Positions 1 to 8,921 of a stretch of DNA of 64,000 bases are shown here, piece after piece (within the stretch, counting starts at the first letter, position 1; the number at the start of each line of letters is the position of its first letter). The position numbers were made by a program, and so were the translations under genes. Location: contig AP025763.1 in assembly GCA_027943745.1 (NCBI GenBank), positions 2,976,001 through 3,040,000 of the forward strand. The letters run 5' to 3'. The notes beneath the pieces are model-generated. The model was not told the DNA's origin. It saw only the letters and a list, made by a program, of their open reading frames with translations, and made no database searches. The DNA comes from Neptuniibacter victor (GTDB lineage Bacteria; Pseudomonadota; Gammaproteobacteria; Pseudomonadales; Balneatricaceae).

Positions 1-380
1 ACACGGCCCAATAAAATGAGCAGTTCTATCTGCAACAATATCTGATCACTCTTTTCTATGGGCTAACAACACTTTTTTCAAGTAACAGCCTTCGAAATAC
101 ACATATCTTTACAAAGAAGAACGATTTAATTCCACTCATAGAAAATTCAGTACCAAAGTACAAAAAAATTCCGCACCGCAAAAATAATACGTAAAAACAG
201 AAGCTTAGCAGTCGCAACATTTACACTAAAACACCCTTCAATAGTCTATAAAACTTATTGATAAATGACTAAAACAGACAAGATGTAGACATTTCCGCAA
301 AAGCGTTATAAGTTTGAATTCTGCACAATGACGCAACGCACAATAATATTAGAGTCAAACCGAAGTAAGGGTAATCCTCA
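1..380. other. Intergenic, no gene seen
   Basis: This AT-rich stretch holds no convincing open reading frame on either strand and no tRNA-like cloverleaf. It carries the leader of the SDR gene at 381, whose Shine-Dalgarno-like AAGTAAGGG lies at about 363-371. I see no clear -35/-10 pair and no recognised operator. A gene cut off by the window edge cannot be excluded. Confidence 0.5.
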
Positions 381-1148
381 ATGGAACTCAAAGATAAAGT
401 AATTGTTGTAACTGGCGGTGGCCGTGGTCTTGGTCGCGCAATGGCGCTTGAACTAGCTTCTCAAGGGGCGAAGCTTGCACTAGCGGACCTAAGCCAAGAA
501 GATTTAGATACCACTGTAGGTCTTTGCATGGAAAAGGGCGTTGAAGCACGCGCTTACATCTGCAACGTCGCTAAAGAAGACGATGTTGAAAAAATGTTTG
601 CTGACGTTGTTGCCGATTTCGGCACTCTGAACGGTCTAGTAAACAATGCAGGTGTAACACGTGACGGATTATTCCTGAAGGTTGACCGTGAAACAGGCAA
701 AGTAGCTAAGAAAATGTCTATGGACCAATGGAATTTGGTAATGGACGTTAACCTAACAGGTACTTTCCTATGTGCACGTGAAGCGGCAGCACAGATGATT
801 GACCTTGGCGTTGAAGGCTGCATCATCAACATCTCATCAATCTCTCGCTCTGGCAACATGGGCCAAACTAACTACACCGCGACAAAAGCTGGCGTAGAAG
901 CGATGGCTGTCACTTGGGCGAAAGAACTTGCACGCTATAAAATCCGTGCTGCATCAATCGCTCCAGGCTATATTGGTACTGAGATGGTGATGAGCATGAA
1001 ACCGGAAGCACTCGATAAGATCGCAGCCGGCATCCCTGCTAAGCGTTTAGGCAAGCCAGAAGAGATCGCTAAAACAGTTACTTTCATTCTTGAAAATGAC
1101 TACATCAGCGGTCGCTGCTTCGAGGTAGATGGCGGTCTTCGCATCTAA
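381..1148 (+). CDS. SDR family oxidoreductase (FabG-like)
   Basis: Classical short-chain dehydrogenase/reductase of 255 residues, the usual family length. The Rossmann cofactor loop TGGGRGLG is at 11-18, the NNAG motif at 88-91, Asn124 in the active-site helix, and the catalytic set is Ser152, Tyr165 and Lys169 (YTATK). Such enzymes reduce carbonyls or oxidise hydroxyls with NAD(P)H; 3-oxoacyl-ACP reductase is the nearest well-known relative. The segment at about 97-113 is longer than in typical FabG, so the substrate is left open. The gene stands alone, reads toward phoX, and ends before a shared terminator hairpin. Confidence 0.9.
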   Translation: MELKDKVIVVTGGGRGLGRAMALELASQGAKLALADLSQEDLDTTVGLCMEKGVEARAYICNVAKEDDVEKMFADVVADFGTLNGLVNNAGVTRDGLFLKVDRETGKVAKKMSMDQWNLVMDVNLTGTFLCAREAAAQMIDLGVEGCIINISSISRSGNMGQTNYTATKAGVEAMAVTWAKELARYKIRAASIAPGYIGTEMVMSMKPEALDKIAAGIPAKRLGKPEEIAKTVTFILENDYISGRCFEVDGGLRI

Positions 1149-1180
1149 TATCGATCTGGGGTAAGCCTTGCATTACCCTA

Positions 1181-1220
1181 AAGCATAAAAAACCGGCGAA
1201 TGCCGGTTTTTTTTATGCTT
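1181..1220. terminator. Bidirectional Rho-independent terminator
   Basis: Stem AACCGGC/GCCGGTT with a four-base loop, flanked by an A-run on the left and eight Ts on the right; the outer AAGCAT/ATGCTT also pairs. It lies between the convergent SDR and phoX genes and can serve both strands. Confidence 0.9.
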
Positions 1221-1279
1221 AGAAAAGAGAGCAATCAACAAAAGGAGCCTCCCCCCTTTGCCAATACTATCAAACCTTA

Positions 1280-3202
1280 TTAAGCACCTATCACACCACC
1301 ATCTTCACGAGTGATTACCACGATAGTTGAACGAGGCTTACTATTACCACCCGCAGGGAAGTGAGAAGGCTTACCTTTTTCACCTGGGTGCTGAATACCT
1401 ACGAACATTGTCTTCTGATCTAGCGTGAAAGTCAGACCAGTAACTTCACATGCGATTGGACCTGACAAAAAGCGGTGGATCTCACCTGTTGCAGGGTCAC
1501 TACACAACATCTGATTGTTACCCATACCTGCAAAGTCATCTTTGTTGGAGTACTTACCATCCGTCATAATCCACATGCGCCCGCCTTTATCAAAGCCAAG
1601 ACCGTCTGGGCTGTTAAACATGTTTTCAGAAGTAATATTACTGCTACCCGCTTCAAGACTTCCTTTGTGAACAGTTGGGTTACCAGCAATAACATACAGA
1701 TCCCAATCGAACTCAACTGACGTATGATCTGCGTTTGCTGGCATCCAACGAATAATCTGCCCATATTTATTGCCAGCACGTGGGTTTGGCCCATCTACAG
1801 GCTGGTTATCTTTCTTACCACGGTTCTTATTATTCGTCAGGGTACAGAATGCTGATTTTTTGCCTGGGTGAACGGCAACCCATTCTGGACGATCCATCGT
1901 AGTCGCCCCCACCTGAGTTGCAGCAAGACGCGTGTGAATCAGCACTTCAGCCTGGCTATTAAAACCATTTTCAGGGGTCAGGCCATGTTTACCGAATGTC
2001 AGCTCAATCCACTCACCTTTACCTTTCAGCTCACCTTCAGTAGCTGAGAACTTAGCTACGTAAAGCGTCCCTTCGACTAGCAGGTCACGGTTGTTTGCCT
2101 GATTGCTTGTATCGTATTTGCCTTTAGAGACAAACTTATACAGGTGCTCACCGCGCTCATCATCACCCAGATAAACAACAACATGACCACTATTATCGAT
2201 CATCAGTGCAGCATTTTCATGCTTAAAACGGCCTAATGCTGTACGTTTCAGAGGTTTAGCCTCTGGATTCATTGGATCTATTTCAACAACCCAGCCGTGA
2301 CGGTTTGGTTCATTAGGGTTTTTAGCCAGATCGAAACGCTCATCAAACTTACTCCACTGGTAACGTTTGTCCGCAGGTTTAATACCGTAACGCTTCTGCT
2401 CAACAGGAACTACGTAAGACTCATCAGCCGTACCGAAGTAGTTGTGGAAGTTTTCTTCACAAGTCAGGTAGGTGCCCCATGGTGTCTCACCGTTTGCACA
2501 GTTATTAAACGTACCTAGAACCTCTTTACCCTCTGCATCGGCAGCTGTTTTTAGCAAATCATGACCCACAGCTGGACCCGTTAACTCCATAGGCGTATTA
2601 GCAGTGATACGGCGGTTTAGTTTACCGCTGCGATCAACCTCCCAGCCTTTAGATGTTTTCTGGATCTCAAAGACAGAAACCCCGTGTGCATTTTGCGCTT
2701 TTTTAACATCGTCTGCGGTCATATTTTCACCTTTATGGGCGAACAACAGATCGTTGTTAGTGTATTCATTGTTTACCGCCATTACCGCGCGCTCATCAGA
2801 CAGTGGGAACAGAGTCATACCGTCAGTGTTATCACCAAACTGCTGCGCCTGAGTAGAAGCAGGGGCTTTACCAGACGGATCAAATTCAGGAGCATTGGCA
2901 AAAATTGGGTCCCCCCAGGAGATCAGGTTTGCCACATTGTAACCTTCAGGAACAACCACTGAATCAGCAGTGCTCGCAGCGATAGGTTTAAAACCGATCA
3001 TCTTGCTTTTCACTTCAGTACCCATAGCCGCCTGAACAGACTGCGCCAGAGGAGACATACCAATAAATGCCCCAAGGCTAAGCGCACCAGTACCCACAAG
3101 GAAGCCACGACGGCTAACCGCTTTATCAGTCATTCGCGTAAATTCAGAATCCTGCTCATGATCTAAATTACTACATTGGTCGTGTGAATTTTTGTAACTC
3201 AT
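1280..3202 (-). CDS. phoX: PhoX family alkaline phosphatase, Tat-exported
   Basis: PhoX-type phosphatase (DUF839 family), a Ca2+/Fe3+-dependent monoesterase that releases phosphate from organic phosphates outside the cytoplasm. The N-terminus has a twin-arginine signal, SRRGFLVG at about 30-37, then a hydrophobic stretch ending near AQSVQA. The family block NNCANGETPWGTYLTCEEN lies at about 233-251; its Cys is the expected iron ligand. NNEYTN near 145 and the GDDERGEHLYKF region also match the family. Length 640 is usual. The ATG at 3202 has GAGAG at a workable distance, whereas the ATG at 3205 is too close. A Pho box lies 129 bp upstream. It is a single-gene unit. Confidence 0.93.
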   Translation of the reverse strand: MSYKNSHDQCSNLDHEQDSEFTRMTDKAVSRRGFLVGTGALSLGAFIGMSPLAQSVQAAMGTEVKSKMIGFKPIAASTADSVVVPEGYNVANLISWGDPIFANAPEFDPSGKAPASTQAQQFGDNTDGMTLFPLSDERAVMAVNNEYTNNDLLFAHKGENMTADDVKKAQNAHGVSVFEIQKTSKGWEVDRSGKLNRRITANTPMELTGPAVGHDLLKTAADAEGKEVLGTFNNCANGETPWGTYLTCEENFHNYFGTADESYVVPVEQKRYGIKPADKRYQWSKFDERFDLAKNPNEPNRHGWVVEIDPMNPEAKPLKRTALGRFKHENAALMIDNSGHVVVYLGDDERGEHLYKFVSKGKYDTSNQANNRDLLVEGTLYVAKFSATEGELKGKGEWIELTFGKHGLTPENGFNSQAEVLIHTRLAATQVGATTMDRPEWVAVHPGKKSAFCTLTNNKNRGKKDNQPVDGPNPRAGNKYGQIIRWMPANADHTSVEFDWDLYVIAGNPTVHKGSLEAGSSNITSENMFNSPDGLGFDKGGRMWIMTDGKYSNKDDFAGMGNNQMLCSDPATGEIHRFLSGPIACEVTGLTFTLDQKTMFVGIQHPGEKGKPSHFPAGGNSKPRSTIVVITREDGGVIGA

Positions 3203-3330
3203 CATGCTCTCGCTTATAAAATTATGCCCAGAACCAATTAAGCAGGCCCTTTTTATCTATCGATTGTGATTCTGTCGATGCAGGACCACTACTAAGGCAT
3301 AGAAAAATAAAATACTTCGATTACAAGGGC

Positions 3331-3348
3331 GTGACAATTATGCGACAA
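3331..3348 (-). promoter_or_regulatory. Pho box (PhoB binding site) for phoX
   Basis: On the minus strand the sequence reads TTGTCGC-ATAA-TTGTCAC: two 7-bp direct repeats separated by 4 AT bases, the standard PhoB half-site layout. It points toward phoX, whose start lies about 130 bp downstream. A -10 element is not clear; TATTTT begins 16 bp after the second half-site, further than the usual 10 or so. The site supports induction of phoX by phosphate starvation. Confidence 0.72.
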
Positions 3349-3739
3349 GCAAAACCATTTTTAGTAACACTCTAAACTCCGCCATTTCAATTCAATCACA
3401 ACAAGCAATTACACTTTGAGGGTACTCTTAGGCAGTTTTTAGTAACCCCATTCCTGTGAGAACCAAGCCCCCCCCCAAACAAGCAAACCGATTCTGCTCA
3501 AAGATCTACCTCAACTGCAAATTTAATGATAACCGACAAGATACCAGTTGAAAGCTTACGCAGATGGCTACTGATTAGCTCACCCCCACTCCATTCAACA
3601 CAAAATTCCGTCGAATTAAATTTAATATATTTCCATATATAAAATTTATAAAAACGAAATATATTTGAAATACAAATGAAATATTAACTGTCTATTATTG
3701 CGCCGCAAAAGAAAGTTAATAAAGACAAAGGCAATTAAA
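3349..3739. other. Intergenic between phoX and DUF2057 gene
   Basis: No gene is visible in this stretch. The right half is strongly AT-rich and should hold the promoter of the DUF2057 gene. A C-tract of about nine bases lies near 3470. I see no terminator and no recognisable operator here; the Pho box lies just outside on the left. Confidence 0.5.
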
Positions 3740-4408
3740 TTGAACTTATTAAAAACCGCACAAAAAATATTACTATTGATCACTCTATGCCTAGCACCAA
3801 CATACATCTCTGCAGGTAATGTTTTAAATCTTAGTGAAGGCGTAAATTTAATTGCTGCTAATGGAAAAGAGGTAAACTCGGATAGCTTTTTTAATAGTGC
3901 TACTTCTTACCCTTTACCAAACGGCCTAAACCAAATATTAGTTAACTATACAGCTGAAATAAAAAATGGCAGTGATCACGAAATAGAGAATACCAATGCT
4001 TTTGTTTTACTTTTTAAGAGCAATAATTCCGAGATCACCCTCACAGCACCAAGCATTAAAAAACTCTCTGATATCAATAAGTTTGAAGATAAAAAGAACT
4101 GGATTCTGATCGAGAACAACGGTGCAAAAATCAATTTCAAGGCATCGACTATTAAGAAAGTTGGTTTCCAGCTAAGTCGAAATTACGAGAGCGAGATTGA
4201 AGATTTCAATCAGTCGAACGCAGCTGCAGCATTACCTAAGAAAGATATTTTTAATTCTGCACAACTTAAAAAAGAAAGCTCAGAAAATACTAATAATAAC
4301 AATAGCAAAGCCAAGGAAAACATGCCTGCCCAGATGCTTATATTCTGGTACAACCAGGCAGACGAAGCAACAAGAAAATCTTTTAAAGAACTTATTAATA
4401 ATCAGTAA
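3740..4408 (+). CDS. DUF2057 (UPF0319/YccT-like) exported protein
   Basis: Exported protein resembling the DUF2057 family, to which E. coli YccT (CsgI), a periplasmic modulator of curli, belongs. The role here is unknown. I chose the TTG at 3740 because AAAGG lies 7 bases before it and because it starts a clean signal peptide (MNLLKTAQK, hydrophobic core, cleavage near YISAG). A TTG at 3698 would add 14 basic residues and lacks a Shine-Dalgarno. Family traits are the LIAANGKEV and GLNQILVNY segments and the C-terminal MLIFWYNQADEATRKSF block. The region before that block is rich in Asn, Ser and Lys. The porin gene follows 63 bp later. Confidence 0.72.
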   Translation: MNLLKTAQKILLLITLCLAPTYISAGNVLNLSEGVNLIAANGKEVNSDSFFNSATSYPLPNGLNQILVNYTAEIKNGSDHEIENTNAFVLLFKSNNSEITLTAPSIKKLSDINKFEDKKNWILIENNGAKINFKASTIKKVGFQLSRNYESEIEDFNQSNAAAALPKKDIFNSAQLKKESSENTNNNNSKAKENMPAQMLIFWYNQADEATRKSFKELINNQ

Positions 4409-4471
4409 TTATTAAGTTTAAAAAACTAATTAATTAAAACCTTATCGACCAAACTTTTGGAGAATACCGAA

Positions 4472-5425
4472 ATGAAAAAGCTGATTCTGGCTTCCGCTAT
4501 TGCCGCTCTTGTAGCTAACTCTGCTACTGCAGCAACTATTTATGAAGATAAAGGTCTTACTTTTAAAGTAAAGGGTGATTGGCAGATACAGTTACGCGAC
4601 AATGGTGATGCCAATGAAGATCTAGAAGTTGAGTATGATGATCTAGAGATTAAAAACTCTGTTACTTACGATCTAGGTAATGACCTACAAGCTTTTGGCC
4701 AACTTGACTTTGGTTTCAAGGACGCAGCTCAAGACGCAAACACGACAGATGGTTCTAAAATTGAAGAAGCATATATCGGTCTTAAATCACACGGTATAGC
4801 GGTTCGTGTTGGTAAAATGAACCTAGCTGGCGATGAATTCGGTGTCGAAGCTGCTTATGAAGAGCTATCTGGTGCACTAGATGAAGACATGTTCGAAAAG
4901 AATGAAGACGCCGGTGACGACGTAATCCGCGTAGATGCCGAATTCGAAAATATTACCGTTGCCTTCTCTCACGAGTTAGAAGCGGAAGGTTCTACTGATG
5001 ATTCCGACTTCCAAGCGACTGATCTATACGTAGGTGCTGACTTTGGCCCACTATCTGTAGCCGCCGCTTATCAAACACTTGAGCAAAATGCTAGCAATGC
5101 AGAAGATGACACATGGGGCCTAAGCGCTTCTTATGACGCTGGTATTGCAACAATCGCGGCAGACTACAGCTCTAGCGAAGATGAAAACAACGTAGAAACA
5201 TCAATCACTAACCTAGTCGCTTCTTTCAAAGCAGCTAAAACAACAAAAGTTGCTGTGGGTTACCAGAACTACGAGCAGGATGGCAGTGGTGACGAAGATG
5301 GTTGGTACGCTAACGTATCTTATAAATTCCCAGCACAGAAAAACGTAAAACTGTTTGCTGAAATATCAGATGCAGACGGCCAAGATGAATCAAACGTCTT
5401 AGCCGGTATGCAGATCAAGTTCTAA
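4472..5425 (+). CDS. Outer-membrane porin, acidic beta-barrel
   Basis: Gram-negative general porin of 317 residues. The start at ATG 4472 follows TTTTGGAG at 8 bases and gives a standard signal peptide (MKKLILASAIAALVANSATA, cut before ATIYED). The mature part alternates polar and hydrophobic residues as expected of a 16-strand barrel, is very rich in Asp and Glu, and ends in a C-terminal Phe (MQIKF), the signature read by the BAM assembly machine. The high acidity fits a marine host and possibly cation preference (inference). It lies 63 bp after the DUF2057 gene, with its own strong ribosome site and terminator. Confidence 0.88.
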   Translation: MKKLILASAIAALVANSATAATIYEDKGLTFKVKGDWQIQLRDNGDANEDLEVEYDDLEIKNSVTYDLGNDLQAFGQLDFGFKDAAQDANTTDGSKIEEAYIGLKSHGIAVRVGKMNLAGDEFGVEAAYEELSGALDEDMFEKNEDAGDDVIRVDAEFENITVAFSHELEAEGSTDDSDFQATDLYVGADFGPLSVAAAYQTLEQNASNAEDDTWGLSASYDAGIATIAADYSSSEDENNVETSITNLVASFKAAKTTKVAVGYQNYEQDGSGDEDGWYANVSYKFPAQKNVKLFAEISDADGQDESNVLAGMQIKF

Positions 5426-5436
5426 GACTGTTTAAC

Positions 5437-5508
5437 CACCGGTTTGCCTCCCCCCTTCAGGAAGACCGGTGCAGCAGAACTTAAGGCCCGAGTATTCGGG
5501 CTTTTTTA
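5437..5508 (+). terminator. Hairpin plus Rho-independent terminator after porin
   Basis: Two structures in series follow the porin. The first, 5437-5472, is an imperfect hairpin with CACCGGT/ACCGGTG at its base. The second, 5485-5508, is GGCCCGA-GTAT-TCGGGC followed by TTTTTT, a classic intrinsic terminator. The first may protect the 3' end of the porin mRNA (inference). Confidence 0.88.
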
Positions 5509-5616
5509 TTTTTTTGCCTACCCTCAGTGTATATTCAATCTAACCCATCATAAGCATTGCCATCACCATGAGAGACAGAGACAATAAGCGCTTATTCATG
5601 GAAGGCGACCACCGGC

Positions 5617-7017
5617 ATGTCATCTGCGGCTCCTAAAGACACATCTTGGCTCTCTTCAGCTAAAGTTTATCTACACCCTCGCGCTATTACTCTTTTACTA
5701 CTTGGCTTCTCCTCCGGCTTGCCACTTCTTTTAGTTTTTGGAACGCTTTCTTTTTGGCTTAGAGAAGCCGGCGTCGAACGAAGTTTAATTACCTATTTTT
5801 CCTGGGTAGGTTTAGCCTATGGTTTTAAATGGTTATGGGCTCCCCTCGTTGACCGATTACCGATACCCTCTTTAGCTAACAAATTAGGGCGGCGGCGAAG
5901 CTGGCTTTTGCTCGCCCAGCTATCGCTGTTTTTAGGTCTCCTTGGATTGGCATTTTCAGACCCTATCAATAATCTCTATTTAATGGCACTACTCGCTATT
6001 CTTGTTGCCATCAGCTCCGCTACGCAAGATATTGTTATCGATGCCTATAGAATTGAATCCGCTGAAGAAACGCTGCAAGCGGCAATGGCTGCAACCTACA
6101 TGGCGGGTTACCGTATCGCGATGATAACAGCAGGGGCTGGGGCATTGGCTGTGGCTGCGTGGGCGAGCCCAATAGCCGATATTTACACCCCCTCAGCTTG
6201 GCAAACAGCTTACATCGTAATGGCCTGCTTAATGCTAGTTGGTATTATCACCACCTTAGTTATTTCCGAACCCGCTACGATTGAGCTAGATGAAGAAACC
6301 ATAAAACAACAGAATAAAATTATCGCATTCAGTGAAAAAAATGCTCATCTCCCCCCTCTATTTTCACGTTTTTTGGGCTGGGCATATGTAGCAATCGCCT
6401 GTCCATTCATCGACTTTATTCAACGCTACGGTAAACAAGCCATTATTATTTTGGCCCTTATCGGAACCTACCGAATCTCAGATGTAATTCTTGGCATTAT
6501 TGCTAATGTTTTCTATGTTGATATGGGCTTTTCAAAAATCGAGATAGCCCAAATAATTAAAGTTTATGGGGTTATTATGACCATCGTTGGAGCAGGATTA
6601 GGTGGTATTTTAGTAAACCGCTTTGGCGTAATACGTATTTTATTTATCGGTGCTCTTCTTGTCTCCATCACTAATCTACTATTCGCTTGGCTAGCCACAT
6701 TAGGGCATGACACAACGGCGCTGACCATCGTTATCTCATTGGACAACTTAAGCGGCGGAATCGCAACTGCAGCCTTTATCGCTTACCTTTCTAGTTTGAC
6801 GAACATACAATACTCAGCCACCCAATATGCTTTATTCAGCTCAATCATGCTTCTTTTTCCAAAGTTCCTAGGTGGTTTCTCAGGCGGTTTTGTAGATAGC
6901 TACAATTACGAACTGTTTTTTATGGGGGTCGCCTTACTTGGGTTACCCGTTTTATTTCTGATAGTTTTAGCCGCTAAAAATGTAAAACCACATCTACACA
7001 AAAATAAATACGAATGA
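5617..7017 (+). CDS. ampG: AmpG family muropeptide MFS permease
   Basis: Major-facilitator permease of 466 residues with 12 to 14 hydrophobic segments, in the inner membrane. AmpG imports GlcNAc-anhydroMurNAc peptides released from peptidoglycan, feeding wall recycling and, in many bacteria, AmpC induction. The segment GFSSGLPLLLVFGTLSFWLR (30-49), then KWLWAPLVDR (71-80) and GRRRSW (91-96), is typical of AmpG. A Lys/Glu-rich cytoplasmic loop lies near 215-250. The ATG at 5617 has GGAAGG 11 bases upstream. It is a single-gene unit. Distinction from other AmpG-like paralogues cannot be made from the sequence alone. Confidence 0.85.
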   Translation: MSSAAPKDTSWLSSAKVYLHPRAITLLLLGFSSGLPLLLVFGTLSFWLREAGVERSLITYFSWVGLAYGFKWLWAPLVDRLPIPSLANKLGRRRSWLLLAQLSLFLGLLGLAFSDPINNLYLMALLAILVAISSATQDIVIDAYRIESAEETLQAAMAATYMAGYRIAMITAGAGALAVAAWASPIADIYTPSAWQTAYIVMACLMLVGIITTLVISEPATIELDEETIKQQNKIIAFSEKNAHLPPLFSRFLGWAYVAIACPFIDFIQRYGKQAIIILALIGTYRISDVILGIIANVFYVDMGFSKIEIAQIIKVYGVIMTIVGAGLGGILVNRFGVIRILFIGALLVSITNLLFAWLATLGHDTTALTIVISLDNLSGGIATAAFIAYLSSLTNIQYSATQYALFSSIMLLFPKFLGGFSGGFVDSYNYELFFMGVALLGLPVLFLIVLAAKNVKPHLHKNKYE

Positions 7018-7087
7018 TAATAAATATCATTTACATTAATTAAAAAAACATTTACTCTGTCTCTTCACTCAAAGTTGAAGGGACTTA

Positions 7088-7303
7088 ATGATGACCTATA
7101 TGATTGATGCTTGGTTCGAGCGCAACAATCCTTATCTTAGAGTTATTCACCGCAGTACTGGCGTGCCTATTGTGAACTGGCAGGGTGATGCGTTGAACAG
7201 AAGGTTACAAAATGGCGCTATATGCGTGGAAGACTTCGAGGAAAGCCCATCACAGGAGCTCGTGAAGGAGTTATTTCTATTAGATTGCCTAGAGCAGGAA
7301 TAA
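7088..7303 (+). CDS. Small conserved-looking hypothetical protein
   Basis: I do not recognise this 71-residue protein. It has no signal peptide or membrane segment; it is soluble, slightly acidic, with Trp at 9 and 31. It may start at either of two adjacent ATG codons (7088 or 7091); AAGGG precedes them at a normal distance, which supports real translation. It lies between ampG and the convergent yajQ and ends in a hairpin shared with yajQ. The pattern WFERNNPYLRVIHRSTG suggests a compact beta-rich start. Confidence 0.65.
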   Translation: MMTYMIDAWFERNNPYLRVIHRSTGVPIVNWQGDALNRRLQNGAICVEDFEESPSQELVKELFLLDCLEQE

Positions 7304-7326
7304 CGGAGTGGCTCTACCACTCCGTT
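7302..7326. terminator. Bidirectional hairpin terminator
   Basis: Perfect stem AACGGAGTGG / CCACTCCGTT with loop CTCTA, beginning inside the stop region of the small gene at 7088 and lying before the end of convergent yajQ. The T-run is short, so termination strength is uncertain. Confidence 0.7.
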
Positions 7327-7338
7327 TATACTTAATAC

Positions 7339-7821
7339 CTAATCGCGAAAGTTATTAAACTGCAATGGCAGCTCTAAATCAGCTTCTCTTAAAAACGCCA
7401 TCACGGTTTGTAGATCATCCCGTTTTTTACCCGTGACGCGAACTTGTTCACCTTGAACTTGGGCTTGAACTTTCAGTTTCGCATCCTTAATCATTTTTAC
7501 AATTTTCTTGGCCAGAGGCTGATCTAAGCCTTGGCGAAGAATCACTTCCTGACGTGCTCTCATATTCGCCATCTCAGGATCTTTGATCTCTAAACATCGA
7601 ACATCAATTTTACGACCAATCATTTTAGTTCGAAGCACATCGAGTAATTGCTGTAGCTGAAACTCAACTTCAGCATGCATGATGACTGAACCATCACTGT
7701 GTTCAAACCGTGCATCTACACCTTTAAAATCATAACGCATCTGTATCTCACGGTTAGACTGATCTACCGCATTAGAAACTTCATGCATATCTAATTCAGA
7801 AACAATATCAAACGATGGCAT
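7339..7821 (-). CDS. yajQ: YajQ family nucleotide/c-di-GMP-binding protein
   Basis: Cytoplasmic YajQ (DUF520) protein of 160 residues, the usual length. It starts with the family's MPSFDIVSE block and has the NREIQMRYDFKG segment and the C-terminal KKRDDLQTVMAFLR motif. Members have two ferredoxin-like folds and bind nucleotides; the Xanthomonas and Pseudomonas proteins bind cyclic di-GMP and act with a transcription factor. It is a single-gene unit convergent with the small gene at 7088 and divergent from panE. Confidence 0.95.
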   Translation of the reverse strand: MPSFDIVSELDMHEVSNAVDQSNREIQMRYDFKGVDARFEHSDGSVIMHAEVEFQLQQLLDVLRTKMIGRKIDVRCLEIKDPEMANMRARQEVILRQGLDQPLAKKIVKMIKDAKLKVQAQVQGEQVRVTGKKRDDLQTVMAFLREADLELPLQFNNFRD

Positions 7822-7902
7822 TTATACACTCCTATATTTTTTTTGATTCTAGCTGACCTCAGATACCTTTTCACGTCACAATAGGCTATGGAGGAAAAAA
7901 TC

Positions 7903-8811
7903 ATGAAACAGCGATGGCATATTCTTGGTGCAGGTTCAATTGGATGCTTATGGGCGTGTAATTTAGTTAGTATGGGCTACCCCGTTACACTGCTTCTTCG
8001 CAATCCAGAAAAATTAGATATCTTCAACTCTACGGGTGCTATAACCCTCGCCGAAAAGCGTTATAGCGTGTCCGCTGAACTTACTGATACCTCTACTGAC
8101 ATTGATCAGCTACTCATTACAACCAAATCAACGGATACAGCCACAGCACTCCAAAGCATTAAGAAGCGTTTATCCAAAAGCGTAAAAGTGATCGTTTTAC
8201 AAAATGGTTTAGGAAGCCAGGAGTGGGTTAAAGATCAACTTCCTAACGCAGAGGTCGCATGGGCATCTACAACAGATGGGGTATGGACTAAAACACCATT
8301 TAACCTAGTGCATGCTGGACAAGGGATAACACGCATTGGCTCACCTATAACTGCATATGCTTGGTTAGCTCCTCTAGAAAATGGCTTCTTGAAAGTAGAA
8401 CAAGACGAGGACATAGCGCTCACCCTCTGGCGTAAACTTGCCATTAACTGCGCTATCAATCCATTAACCGCTGTCTACCAGTGTAAGAACGGAGAACTGA
8501 TAAACAATCCAGACTATCTCGCAACGATGGCCGCAGTCTGCAAAGAAGTAGAGCTTGTCGCTGAATCCGAAGGGATTGAGCTTTTTGATGGCCCATTAAT
8601 AGAGCAAGCTTGCCATGTTGCCGAACTCACAGCCGAAAACTATTCATCCATGATGCAAGATATCCAGCATCAGCGCATTACTGAAATATCTCATATTACA
8701 GGCTACCTTTGTGAGCGAGCCAAACAGAACCGATTGCATACTCCAACTAACGACCACTACCTAAGGAAAATAAAAAAATTGCATGAGAGTATCAAAACTT
8801 CCGCACATTAA
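7903..8811 (+). CDS. panE: 2-dehydropantoate 2-reductase
   Basis: Ketopantoate reductase (ApbA/PanE family), which makes pantoate with NADPH for pantothenate and coenzyme A synthesis. The Rossmann loop GAGSIG is at 9-14, LQNGLG near 99-104, and the catalytic lysine sits in KLAINCAINPLTA (Lys178). I chose ATG 7903 because GGAGG lies 8 bases upstream; an in-frame ATG at 7888 would put that site inside the gene. Length 302 matches the family. It lies alone, divergent from yajQ. Family members sometimes act on other 2-oxo acids, so the substrate is likely but not certain. Confidence 0.88.
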   Translation: MKQRWHILGAGSIGCLWACNLVSMGYPVTLLLRNPEKLDIFNSTGAITLAEKRYSVSAELTDTSTDIDQLLITTKSTDTATALQSIKKRLSKSVKVIVLQNGLGSQEWVKDQLPNAEVAWASTTDGVWTKTPFNLVHAGQGITRIGSPITAYAWLAPLENGFLKVEQDEDIALTLWRKLAINCAINPLTAVYQCKNGELINNPDYLATMAAVCKEVELVAESEGIELFDGPLIEQACHVAELTAENYSSMMQDIQHQRITEISHITGYLCERAKQNRLHTPTNDHYLRKIKKLHESIKTSAH

Positions 8812-8842
8812 ATAAGTCCTTTTATCACTTTACGATCGTTAC

Positions 8843-8883
8843 TTGATATATATCAAAATCCACTAATACAGAAGGCGCATAAT
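8843..8883 (+). promoter_or_regulatory. FNR/Anr box and -10 element before ppk2
   Basis: TTGATATATATCAA at 8843-8856 is a perfect match to the FNR/Anr/CRP-type palindrome TTGAT-N4-ATCAA. CATAAT at 8878-8883 fits a -10 element. With transcription starting near 8891 the box is centred at -41.5, the standard class II position for FNR activation. This suggests that ppk2 is switched on at low oxygen. Confidence 0.75.
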
Positions 8884-8921
8884 TATAAGCACCAACTAAC
8901 AACATTTAGATAGGAAAGCCT

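Noticed and set aside
1-380. Replication origin or attachment site in the AT-rich left end
   Set aside because: No DnaA-box cluster, tRNA end or paired direct repeat was found.
1475-2962. Several plus-strand frames opposite phoX
   Set aside because: They are shadows of the phoX codons, without ribosome sites or recognisable domains.
5437-5472. Operator or attenuator for ampG
   Set aside because: It lies before the porin terminator, far from ampG, and is better explained as an mRNA 3' structure.
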